A DNA stretch of 44,326 bases from Lachnospiraceae bacterium (lineage in GTDB: Bacteria > Bacillota > Clostridia > Lachnospirales > Lachnospiraceae). Position numbers and translations under genes: made by a program. Position 1 is the stretch's first letter. Each line of letters starts with the position of its first letter. The notes under the pieces are model-generated. The model saw only the letters and a program-made list of their open reading frames with translations. It was not told the DNA's origin and did not search any database. This document shows positions 17,101 to 26,700 of the stretch, in pieces. The stretch spans positions 1-44,326 of the forward strand of contig QXXL01000146.1 of the NCBI GenBank assembly GCA_009911505.1. Direction: 5' to 3'.

Positions 17101-20100
17101 CGGCAAGGTGAATATAGTCGGAGATGTTTCAAGCTTTACCTATGCGGATTTAAAATATGATACTTATTATACGTTCCAGATCCGCTCCAGAAATGCGGAC
17201 GGATACTCGGCATGGAGCGAGGAGCAGAGGTTTAAGACAGACTTAGATCCATGGCGCAATACGCCGGATCCGGTGGATATCCAGTGGACAGGGCAGATTT
17301 GGGGAGCCCATACGCCGGATCTTGCGTTTGATAAAGTATTCCAGGAAGGATCGGATGGCTTCCATTCCAACTACGGCGGAGTAAATGAACTGCTTACCGT
17401 AGATTATGGGAAAATCTATAACGTAGAGAAGATTGAATATTATCCGCGTACTGACGGCGGTGACGGATCCGTAAAGAAAATGCGGCTTGAGATCAGCTTA
17501 GACGGCAAGCATTGGAAAAAGGTAGGAGAATTCAGCTGGGAAATAGGGACTGGAATTGATGCCAAAATAATGGAAGTAAACCAGGCAGTCCGTTTCGCGC
17601 GCTTTACGGCGCTGGAGTCGGTAAGCGTATTCTTCGCGGCAAGCGAAATTAAGATGTGTACGGTAGAAGGTGACAAGGGTGTTGCCACCGGAAGTACAAA
17701 CGGAAATACGGAAGTTACAGAAGGCGATTATACGAATATGAAGAATTACCTTGGTACATCCGTAAAAGACGGCAGCAACTTCACGGATCAGATCCAGAAA
17801 CGCCATGGTGATTTGAACGACAATGGCTATTATGATGTATACGATTATTCATATACGATGTTCCAGTTAAACGGAGGCACACAGCAGAATCAGAAGTTAA
17901 GCGGCGCGTCATTCGTTTCCACAAGCAAACAAAACGTAGAGGCGGGAGATACATTTACTGTTACATATGATGTAAAGAGTGCGTCAGGCGTAAATGCACT
18001 CGGACAGATTCTTCCTTATGATCCGAACAAAGTTGAGCTTGTATCAGTTAAGGCGTCCGACGCGATTAAGCAGATGGAAAATTTGTGCGTAAATAAGGTG
18101 TATGAAGACGGTACGGCATATGTTAATATCGCATATGCGAATAAGGGCAATCAGGAGTTATACAAAGGGACAGATTCTCTGGTAACAGTTACCATGAAGG
18201 CTAAGGAAGACATTTCCACAGATGATTCCGAAGTACTGGAGCTGCACGGCCTTATCTTAATTGGGGCAGACTATACAACGAACGGAGAAATCTTAGAAGA
18301 TCCGGTTGCATTGACAAAGCAGTTTGGAAGAAGTGACTTTAATATCACTATGACAAATGAAAAACTGCCGACCGACGACGGGACCAACGTGGCCAGGCTG
18401 ATCCAGTGGGCAAAAGATTATGCGCATCTGGGATACGGCTATGACATGCTGTTTAACGGAAAATATGATCGTGAATTTGAATTCTTATGGGACAACGAAG
18501 ACAACTATGTAGACGGCAAGCTGCCGGATTATGTGACCTTGCCGGTTACCATGCACTTTGCTTTGGAAGAACCGGAAGAAATGGGCAAGTTTGTTGTGTA
18601 CAATTCCTCAAAAGGGAATGGGTTTGCAACCGTTGCAAGCGCACGGGCAAACTACACGGACGGTACCTATAAAGAAGAAGAAATTGCATTAACCGAGGCA
18701 CAGCAGGTAAACAATGCAGCATTTACGTTCAAAGATGCATTTGTACCGAATAAAAAGGTAAAGAGCGTTGATATTACCATTAAGAAAGCAATTGACGCAT
18801 CGGGCGCAGATACAACAAATATGCTGACATTGGCAGAAGTTGCCGCATTTGGAAGGGAATTTACATCAGAAGAAGAGCAGGCCGCGGTGTTGTTTAAAAC
18901 AGATGAATTTACTGTTGCTATGACCAATGCAGAATTGACGTCAGATGACGGGACGAATGTAGAGAGACTGATTCAGCAGAAGAAGTATGACGGTTTATTT
19001 AATGGGAATAAGACGGGCCGTGAATTTGAATTCCTGTGGGATAATGAGGATAACTGGGATGAAACCGGGTCGCTTCCCTCTTATGTTACATTGCCATTAA
19101 CGCTTCATTTTACATTGGAGCATAAAGAGCCGGTTAGCAATTTGATTGTACATAATGCCAATAAGGGCAACGGGTTTGTAACAAAGGCAACGGCCAGGGT
19201 AAATTATGCGGACGGCACATCTGCAGAGAAGACAATAGAGCTTGCTTCCGAAGAACAGGTTGATTATGCACCGTTTGTATTTAAAGACCTGTTTAATGAG
19301 AAGGAAAAGGCAGTGAGCGTAGACGTCACACTGCAGAAAGCGATTACCAGTGCGGGCAGGGAAACATTGAAGATGCTGACCTTATCTGAGATTGAATTGT
19401 TTAAAGGCGATGCATCTTATGAAGATGCAATGAACATTTTGAAAGATACTGCTGTAAAAGCATCTGAAGCGTCTAAAGAGGCTCAGAAAGCGGCTGAAGC
19501 GGCACAGCAGTTGGCAGAAGCGGCACGGGAGGAAGCAGAAGCAGCCGAATCCAGGGCGGCGGAAGCGGAAAGAAAATCCGTAGCAGCACAGGAAGCTGCA
19601 GAAGCAGCAAAACGTGACGCGCAGACAGCAGCGGCAGCGGCAGGGCAGGATAAGGATGCCGCTGAGCAGGCAGCACAACGCGCACAGACAGCCCAACAGG
19701 CTGCAGATCAGGCAAAGAGAGATGCGGAAACGGCAAAATCTGACGCGGAGATATCCCTGAGGGCAGCAGAAACAGCCCGGCTGCGGGCAGAGTCTGCTAA
19801 GGGAGAAGCAGAAGTAGCAAAAACAGCGGCAGAAACAGCCAGAAGGCTGGCAGAAGAACATGCAGAAGATGCAAACGCAGCGAAAGCAGAAGCAGAAGCA
19901 GCGAAAAAACGTGCGGAAGCAGCCAGGGATGAAGCAGAAGCAGCCAGGAATGATGTTGAAACAGCCAAGGCAGAAGCAGAAGCATCCAGGCTGAAAGCGA
20001 GCATTGCAGCAGATTCCGCAGCTTCACAGGCAGAATTGGCCAAGACATTGGCAGATTCAGCCAAGTTATATGCCCAAAGGGCAGAGGCTGCCAGGGATCG

Positions 20101-20515
20101 GGCAGAAGAAGCCGCTAAGAAGGTAGAGGAAGCTTTAAGGGCAGCGGAAGAATTAGTGAAAAAAGCCCAGGCAGACGCAGATGCAAAGATTGCCAAGATG
20201 CAGGCAATGTTCGAAAAAGAGCGTTTCAGCAGTAAGAAAGTTAGCCTTAAGAGCGTTAAAGGCCAGGCTGGCAAAATAAAACTGACCTGGAAGACAGTAA
20301 GTAAGGCAAACGGATATGAAATATCATATTCTGTAAATTCCAGCATGAAGGGCCAGAAAAAAGTAACGGTCAAAGGCGGCTCTAAGATAACTAAAACACT
20401 AGCAAAGCTGAAATCCAACAAGAATTACTATGTTCGCGTAAGGGCATATAAGAAGATTGGGGATCAGAAAGTATATACCAAGTACAGTGCAAAGAAGAAA
20501 GTACATGTAAACTAA
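14132..20515 (+). CDS. Secreted modular GH31 alpha-N-acetylgalactosaminidase, paralogue 1
   Basis: The 2127-residue protein has these regions in order. Signal peptide (1-37, cut after QVKA). GH31 N-terminal sandwich and barrel (about 40-800), with candidate nucleophile D488 in LKTDVAWVG and acid/base D539 in WSGDQTGG. FN3 (about 955-1040). CBM32/F5-8C-like domain (1045-1180). Dockerin-like calcium loop (D1227, N1229, N1231, D1235, D1238). Cohesin-like domain (1257-1400). Two discoidin-like modules (1398-1576, 1588-1758). Ala/Glu-rich coiled coil (1763-2028). Lys-rich FN3-like tail (2032-2127). The KTDVAWVG/GDQ signature is that of GH31 subfamily 18, whose characterised members release alpha-linked GalNAc from Tn-type glycans; the neighbouring GalNAc catabolic genes agree. 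No LPXTG is seen. AGGAGG is 10 nt before ATG 14132. Substrate detail is inferred. Confidence 0.88.
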   Translation: MNKKYQAKRFAKKATALATVFGMAASLIPAVPMQVKAEDFAGTLTEVKAVEVDKTDKNIVWVTFNGDIKGKLTFLDDGIFRYNVDPSGEFAKYATPRQGTHVGRIQQYPDESENYSHPEAAVTEADGNITITSGGVSVVFDKDTALMSIKKGNKTVMEEKEPLILEEGRNVQTLKKRDGENFYGGGMQNGRFVHTGESINIVNEGKWVDGNVTSPNPFYYTTDGYGVLRNTFHDGFYNFGKAEADTVEAVHDSESEFDAYYFVAKSDDGRKVTQEILQEFYKVTGNPVLLPEYAYYVGHLNAYNRDSWSDESGSKAWTVKGTDPADSEGTTTYESGMAAGYVLEPGMHSESLNGEGPKAETKGTFPDNVDTPYEYSARKVIDNYLAYDMPLGFFLPNDGYGAGYGQNGYYQTGGVNQDGSSSPERIAAVDANVGNLKDFADYAASKGVATGLWTQSYLVPDSNPNTEWHLLRDFRKEVGAGVTTLKTDVAWVGDGYSMQLDGVKTAYDVATSVVNTRPNIISLCGWAGSHRYNGIWSGDQTGGNWEYIRFHIPTFIGCSLSGNPNVGSDMDGIFGGDAVLATRDYQWKTFTQLMLNMDGWGSYVKAPYTFGDPYTGISRMYLKLKSTLMPYLYTSAYAASNIDTGNDDTGLPMIRAMHLEYPEDDYAYSKEMQYQYMFGGSVLVAPIYQNTAADENGNDIRNRIYLPDPDQIWVDFLTGEQYRGGQILNNYDAPLWKLPAFVKNGAIIPQYEANNSAYQIKKENRIVEFWPEGETAYTAVEDDGSYLKNDMTPDDDYGVIDNISYGPHVSTRYTSKVEGTKATLTAEKSTGTYNGYKKDKNTTFVVHVSKEPTGIVAKNGDSALTAEKAASKEAFDQAVPEAGKAVWFYDAAPAIETYASEKETAFKEMVANVKVAPKLYVKFAQADAQAAAQTLVIEGFENDGKLSANQENSELSVPDMTEDVEAKTPTSIKVDWEKVEGATSYELMLDGKVNIVGDVSSFTYADLKYDTYYTFQIRSRNADGYSAWSEEQRFKTDLDPWRNTPDPVDIQWTGQIWGAHTPDLAFDKVFQEGSDGFHSNYGGVNELLTVDYGKIYNVEKIEYYPRTDGGDGSVKKMRLEISLDGKHWKKVGEFSWEIGTGIDAKIMEVNQAVRFARFTALESVSVFFAASEIKMCTVEGDKGVATGSTNGNTEVTEGDYTNMKNYLGTSVKDGSNFTDQIQKRHGDLNDNGYYDVYDYSYTMFQLNGGTQQNQKLSGASFVSTSKQNVEAGDTFTVTYDVKSASGVNALGQILPYDPNKVELVSVKASDAIKQMENLCVNKVYEDGTAYVNIAYANKGNQELYKGTDSLVTVTMKAKEDISTDDSEVLELHGLILIGADYTTNGEILEDPVALTKQFGRSDFNITMTNEKLPTDDGTNVARLIQWAKDYAHLGYGYDMLFNGKYDREFEFLWDNEDNYVDGKLPDYVTLPVTMHFALEEPEEMGKFVVYNSSKGNGFATVASARANYTDGTYKEEEIALTEAQQVNNAAFTFKDAFVPNKKVKSVDITIKKAIDASGADTTNMLTLAEVAAFGREFTSEEEQAAVLFKTDEFTVAMTNAELTSDDGTNVERLIQQKKYDGLFNGNKTGREFEFLWDNEDNWDETGSLPSYVTLPLTLHFTLEHKEPVSNLIVHNANKGNGFVTKATARVNYADGTSAEKTIELASEEQVDYAPFVFKDLFNEKEKAVSVDVTLQKAITSAGRETLKMLTLSEIELFKGDASYEDAMNILKDTAVKASEASKEAQKAAEAAQQLAEAAREEAEAAESRAAEAERKSVAAQEAAEAAKRDAQTAAAAAGQDKDAAEQAAQRAQTAQQAADQAKRDAETAKSDAEISLRAAETARLRAESAKGEAEVAKTAAETARRLAEEHAEDANAAKAEAEAAKKRAEAARDEAEAARNDVETAKAEAEASRLKASIAADSAASQAELAKTLADSAKLYAQRAEAARDRAEEAAKKVEEALRAAEELVKKAQADADAKIAKMQAMFEKERFSSKKVSLKSVKGQAGKIKLTWKTVSKANGYEISYSVNSSMKGQKKVTVKGGSKITKTLAKLKSNKNYYVRVRAYKKIGDQKVYTKYSAKKKVHVN

Positions 20516-20524
20516 CAGCAATTC

Positions 20525-20560
20525 AAAAACCGCTATGGGATTTTCCTATAGCGGTTTTTT
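20525..20560 (+). terminator. Intrinsic terminator of GH31 gene 1
   Basis: AAAACCGCTATGGGA pairs with TCCTATAGCGGTTTT around a TTT loop and is followed by T residues. A very similar stem (AAAACCGCTG) follows GH31 gene 2. From here to the next promoter (about 180 nt, AT-rich) I see no gene. Confidence 0.9.
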
Positions 20561-20743
20561 AGTACTCATTATCTAATATGTGCCCTTAGCTATTGAATAC
20601 ACCTCAGGCAGTAAATAATTGCAAAAAAATCAGCATAATACCGAAACATATTATGGTTTTCAAATATTCATTGACAGATCCTATAAAAATAAACCAAAAA
20701 ATTATAAAAAAATATGTAAATAGATAAATAATAAATGGAAAAA

Positions 20744-20781
20744 TATGGTATGATAATACCATCATGCATAATGTCAATGCA
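20744..20781 (+). promoter_or_regulatory. Palindromic promoter/operator and leader hairpin of GH31 gene 2
   Basis: ATGGTATGATAATACCAT (20745-20762) is a perfect 7+4+7 inverted repeat. It contains an extended -10 (TGG-TATGAT, -10 at 20749-20754); no good -35 is present. Immediately after it TGCAT (20765-20769) and ATGCA (20777-20781) form a small hairpin that abuts the AGGAGG at 20786-20791. The arrangement is repeated at GH31 gene 3. Confidence 0.6.
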
Positions 20782-20797
20782 AAAAAGGAGGAAAACA

Positions 20798-23700
20798 ATG
20801 AACAAAAAGAACCAGGCAAAAAAATTTGCCAAAAAAGCGACTGCTTTGGCCACTGTGTTTGGAATGGCAGCTTCTTTGATACCTGCTGTGCCGATGCAGG
20901 TAAAAGCGGCTGAGTTTGCCGGAAAGCTCACAGAAGTCAAATCAGTTGAAGTTGACAAAGACAACCAGAACATTGTATGGGTAACGTTTAACGATGCTGT
21001 GAAGGGGAAACTGACATTTCTCGACGACGGGATTTTCCGTTACAATGTAGATCCGTCAGGGGAGTTTTCCAAGTATGCCACACCAAACAACAACAATCAT
21101 AAGGGAAGGATCCAGCAGTATCCGGACGAGTCAAGCGCGTATGCGCACCCTGCTGCAGAAGTTACGGACGCGGACGGCTTTTTTACCGTAACAAGCGGCG
21201 GCGTTTCGGTTGTGTTTGACAAAGATACGGCCAGGATGTCGGTAAAACAGGGCGATAAGACTGTGATGGAAGAAACGGATTCCCTGACGATCCGGTCAAA
21301 TTCTACCGTCCAGACCTTAAAGAAACAGGATAGCGAGAATTTTTATGGAGGCGGTACGCAGAACGGCCGTTTTGTACATACCGGGGAATCCATCAAAATT
21401 GCAATTGACAACGCCTGGGTAGACGGCTGCGTGTCATCTCCGAACCCGTTCTATTATACAACCGAGGGATATGGTGTTTTGCGCAACACATTCAAGACAG
21501 GTGAATATGACTTTGGCCGCGCCAATGAAGATATGGTAAAAGCAACCCATTCCGACGGTGAATTTGACGCATATTACTTCGTGTCGGATGCTGAGGACGC
21601 AAGGGGCGTTACGCAGGAAATTTTACAGGAATACTACAAGGTAACTGGTAATCCTGCCCTGGCGCCGGAATATTCCTTTTATGTAGGGCATCTGAATGCT
21701 TACAATCGTGACGCCTGGTCGGATACGTCGACGTCGGGCAGTAAGAGATGGACAATAAAAGGAACCGATCCGGCAGACAGCGAAGGGATAAGTACGTTTG
21801 AAACGGGAATGAGTGATAAATTTGTGCTTTCGGACGGACAAAAGTCAGAAAGCTTAAACGGTACAGGGCCTACTGTAGCATTGGATAATTATCCGGATGT
21901 AGAAACGCCGTATGAATATTCTGCACGGGCGGTGATCGATCAGTACCAGAGCTTTGACATGCCTTTGGGATATTTCCTGCCGAATGACGGCTATGGCGCA
22001 GGTTACGGCCAGAATGGCTATTGGATGACAGGCGGTGTAAACCCGGACGGCAGCAGCTCTGATGATAGGCTCGCGGCGGTTGACGCAAACGTAGAAAACT
22101 TAAGGGAATTTGCGGCATATGCAAAAGAAAAAGGGGTAGAAACAGGTCTTTGGACACAGAGCTACCTTGTACCGGACTCCAATCCGAATACCGAATGGCA
22201 TCGCCTGCGTGATTTCCGAAAAGAAGTCGGCGCAGGAGTAACAACGCTGAAGACGGACGTGGCGTGGGTAGGCAACGGCTATTCCATGCAGCTTGACGGC
22301 GTGAAAACGGCATATGATATTGCAACGGAGGTATCCGGTGTCCGCCCGAATATTATTTCCTTAGACGGCTGGGCTGGTTCGCAGCGTTATAACGGAATCT
22401 GGACAGGCGATCAGACAGGCGGTAAATGGGAGTACATCCGTTTCCATATCCCGACTTATATCGGTACCTCCCTTGCCGGAAATCCGAACGTAGGGAGCGA
22501 TATGGACGGTATTTTTGGCGGAAGCGCTTTGATTTCTACCAGGGATTACCAGTGGAAGACGTTCACCCAGTCCATGCTGAACATGGACGGCTGGGGCGCC
22601 TATGCAAAAATGCCGTATACATTCGGTGATCCGTATACCGGAATCAGCCGTATGTATTTAAAGATTAAATCACAGTTAATGCCGTATCTGTATACAACGG
22701 CATATTCATCCTCTAATATTGAAGTGGGCAATGAGGACGCCGGGCTTCCGATGATCCGTGCCATGCACTTAGAGTTCCCGGATGATGATTATGCATACAG
22801 CAAGAATATGCAGTACCAGTATATGTACGGCAAAAACGTATTGGTAGCTCCGGTTTACCAGGATACCAATGCCAAAGAAAACGGAGACGATGTAAGGGAT
22901 AATATTTATCTGCCGGACGACAAAGCGGTGTGGGTGGATTTCTTTACCGGCAAACAGTACCAGGGCGGGCAGATCTTAAATAATTATGACGCCCCGCTTT
23001 GGAAGCTTCCGGTATTTGTAAAGAACGGCGCTATCATTCCGCAGTACGAAGCAAATAACTCTCCGTCTGAAATTAATAAGGCAAACCGGATTGTAGAATT
23101 CTGGCCGGAAGGCGAAACGGATTATACGGCGGTAGAAGACGACGGTATGTTTGTTGAGAACAATATGACCAACGACGATGAATACGGCGTAATTGAAAAC
23201 GTATCCTACGGCAGCCGCGTAACAACCAGATATACTTCCAAAGTAGAAGGCGGTAAGGCTACTCTGACCGCAGAGAAATCAACCGGCGCCTACGAGGGAT
23301 ACAATCAGAACAAAAACACAACGTTTGTTGTGCATGTTACCAAGAAACCGGAAAGCATAACGGCAAGCAACGGTGCAAGCCAGCTTACGGCAACGGAAGC
23401 GGCTACAAAAGCTGCATTTGACGAAGCGGTTCCGGAAGCAGGCAAAGCAGTATGGTTCTATGATGCCGAGCCGAAGATCGAAACGTTTGCATCCGAAGAT
23501 CCGGAAAAAGAAGTGAAATTTAAAGAAATGATGGCTAACGTTAAAGTTGCACCGAAGCTTTATGTGAAGCTGGCTGCAGCAGACGCTCAGGCAGTAGCCC
23601 AGACAGTTGTTGTAAACGGGTTTGAAAACGACGGGAAGCTTCCGGCAGATAAACCAAACAGCAATTTGACTGCTCCTGTGCTGGCCGACAATACAGAAGC

Positions 23701-26700
23701 CAAGACGCCGACCAGTATCACGGTAGACTGGGAAGCAGTAGAGGGGGCAACCTCATATGACCTGATGGTTGACGGCAGGTTCAATACCGTCGACGGCGAT
23801 GCGTTAAGCTTTACTTACAGGGATTTAGACTATGCTTCCGAGCATACCTTCCAGATCCGTTCCAGGAATGCGGAAGGCTATTCGGAATGGAGCGAAGAGT
23901 ATACATTTGTATCCGCTGAGGATCCGTGGCGGAATACGCCAGTACCCAAAAAGATTACATGGCCAGGCGGTTTATATGGAAGCCATACTGCGAACCTGGC
24001 ATTTGACCAGATATTCCAAACAAGCGATGGTGGATTCCATTCAGACGATAAGGCGATCGGAGTTCCGTTGACTGTAGAATATGATAAGGCGTACCGTCTT
24101 GATAAAATTGAGTATTATCCGAGAGACGATGGCGGAAATGGAACTGTAACCAAGATGAAGCTGGAAACCAGCCTTGACGGCGTCCACTGGAAAGAAGCAG
24201 GCGTATATGACTGGAACAGAGACAATTTAATGAAAACGATGGAGCTGAAAGATACGGCGGCACGTTTTATCCGGTTTACGGCTCTGGCATCTCTTGGTAA
24301 CTTTTTCTCGGCAAGTGAAATTAAGGTATATAAAAAAGACGGAAGCACAGGGTTTGCAGTCGGAAGTACAAACTTCAATGAAACTGTAGAAGAGGCCGAT
24401 AAAACAAATATGATGAATTACCTTGGCGGCTGTACATATGACGAACTCTTTGTTGCACAAATCAAGAATCGACAAGGTGATATTAATGCAAACAACATTT
24501 ACGATGTATATGATTATGCATTTACCATGTTCCAGTTAGAAGGCGGTACAAAGAAAAAGGCTAAAGTAGGCGGTAAGTCAACATTTGAAGTCAGCGCAGA
24601 GCAGGTGGCGGCAGATGAAACATTTACAGTAGATTTCAAGACACAAAATGCTGCCGGCGTAAACGCACTGGGACAGGTGATTACATACGATCCAAGCAAA
24701 GTGGAATTTGTATCTGTAAAGGGCGCAGAAGCCATTGCACAGATGGTTGACATGTGTGCCAATAAGGTCTATACGGACCAAGGATTTGCATATGCTAATA
24801 TTGCGTATGTAAATGAAGGAAATAAGGACTTATACAAAGGCAGCGGTACGGTAGTAACGCTTACCATGAGGGCAAAAGAAGATATCTCCACCAGCGACAC
24901 AGACGTATTGGGTCTGCATGGGCTGATCCTGATTGGGCCAAATTACGACACAAACGGGGAAATTGGACAGGAACCGGTTGAATTGGTTCGGCAATTCTCA
25001 GTTGATGATTTTGATATCACAATGACAAATGAGAAATTACCAACCGACGACGGTACAAATGTAGAGAAGCTGATCCAGGGCGGAAGCGCTGCAAGCTTTG
25101 AAACATTGTTTGACGGGTCTATCGACCGTGACTTTGAGCTTTTGTGGGATGTTGACAGCAATCACGATGAAAATGGCAACCTTCCAGAATATGTTACATT
25201 GCCGATGACGATGCATTTTACATTGAAAGAGCCGGCGGAGATAGGCAGGTTTACCGTATACAATGCGAATAAGGCGAATGGGTATGTCACAGCTGCAAGC
25301 GCAAAAGTAAATTATACGGACGGGACCTTTAAAGAAAAAGATATCAGATTAAAAGGCAGCCAGCAGACAAATAACGCTGCATTTACCTTTGAAGATATTT
25401 TTGTTGCAGGGAAAAAAGTAGAAAGCGTTGATGTGACAATCCAAGAAGCGATTGCACAGGGCGGCCAGAAAACAACAAAAATGATGACGCTGGCAGAAGT
25501 GGAAGTAGTAGGAAGGAATTCTTCAGAAGTAATCCCGGTTCCAGATAAGATTGCAAGGGATCGGTTTGATATCACAATGACCAATGCAGAATTAAAAACA
25601 GACGATGGAGACAATGTAACAAAACTGATTCAGCAGGAAAGCTATGATGGACTGTTTGATGAAGAGCTTGGCCGTGATTTTGAATTTAAGTGGGATAATG
25701 AAGAAAACTGGGAAGGCAATGGATATTTGCCGTCTTATGTAACATTGCCAGTAACGATGCATTTTACGATGAAAGAGCCGACAGGCGTAAACAAGCTGAT
25801 TGTGCACAATGCCAACAAAGGGAATGGTTTTGTAACGAGCGCAACGGCAACTGCTGTTTATACAGACGGCACATTTGAAAGCCAGACGATTACATTAAGT
25901 AAGAAACAGCAGGTAGATAATGCAGTATTTGAGTTTGAAGATGCCTTTGCAGCAGGGAAAGCAATCGAACGCGTTGATGTGACCTTTAATAAGGCGATTA
26001 CGCAAGAGGGTGAAGAAATTTCCAACATGCTGACTTTGGCGGAAATTGAACTGATGGAACAGGAAATAGAATTTACGAAATATACAAAGAACGAGTTTTC
26101 TGTTACAATGACAAATGCAGAGCTGACAGAAGATGATGGCACAAACGTAACCAAGCTGATCCAGCAGGGGAATTACGAGGGGTTATTTAACGGAACAAAG
26201 ACAGACCGTGGCTTTGAATTCCTGTGGGATATAGGCGATAACTATGATCCGGAAACCGGCAAGCTGCCATCCTATGTAACGCTTCCGCTTACCATGCATT
26301 TTGCATTGAATACTCCTGACACGGTAAGCAACCTGATTGTTTACAATGCAAATAAGGGCAATGGTTTTGTAACGGCTGTTAGCGCAACCGTTCATTACGA
26401 AGACGGTACGTCTGCAGAAAAAGAAATTGAACTGTCTAGTGAAGAGCAGGTGAACTATGCAGCGTTTGCATTTGGGGATATGTTCAACTGGAACAAGAAA
26501 GTAACAAATATTGATGTGACCTTTATGAAAGCGCTTGGCGGCGGCAGTGAAGTTACCAATATGCTGACATTGGCAGAAATTGAATTGTGTAAAGGTAACA
26601 AGTTAGACGATGCTTTGATGAAAGAGCTTGCAGAAACTGCCCATAAGGCGGCTGTAAGCGCGGAAGCGGCGCAGAAGGCAGCCGAGCAGGAAGCGAAAAC

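Noticed and set aside
19708..20421. Long antisense open frame (237 codons) opposite the coiled coil of GH31 paralogue 1; similar frames opposite 26553-27188 and 27247-27930
   Set aside because: The Ala/Glu/Lys-rich GCA-GAA-type codons leave few stops on the opposite strand. The predicted products are low-complexity Ala/Ser/Leu-rich sequences without ribosome binding sites, so these are shadows.
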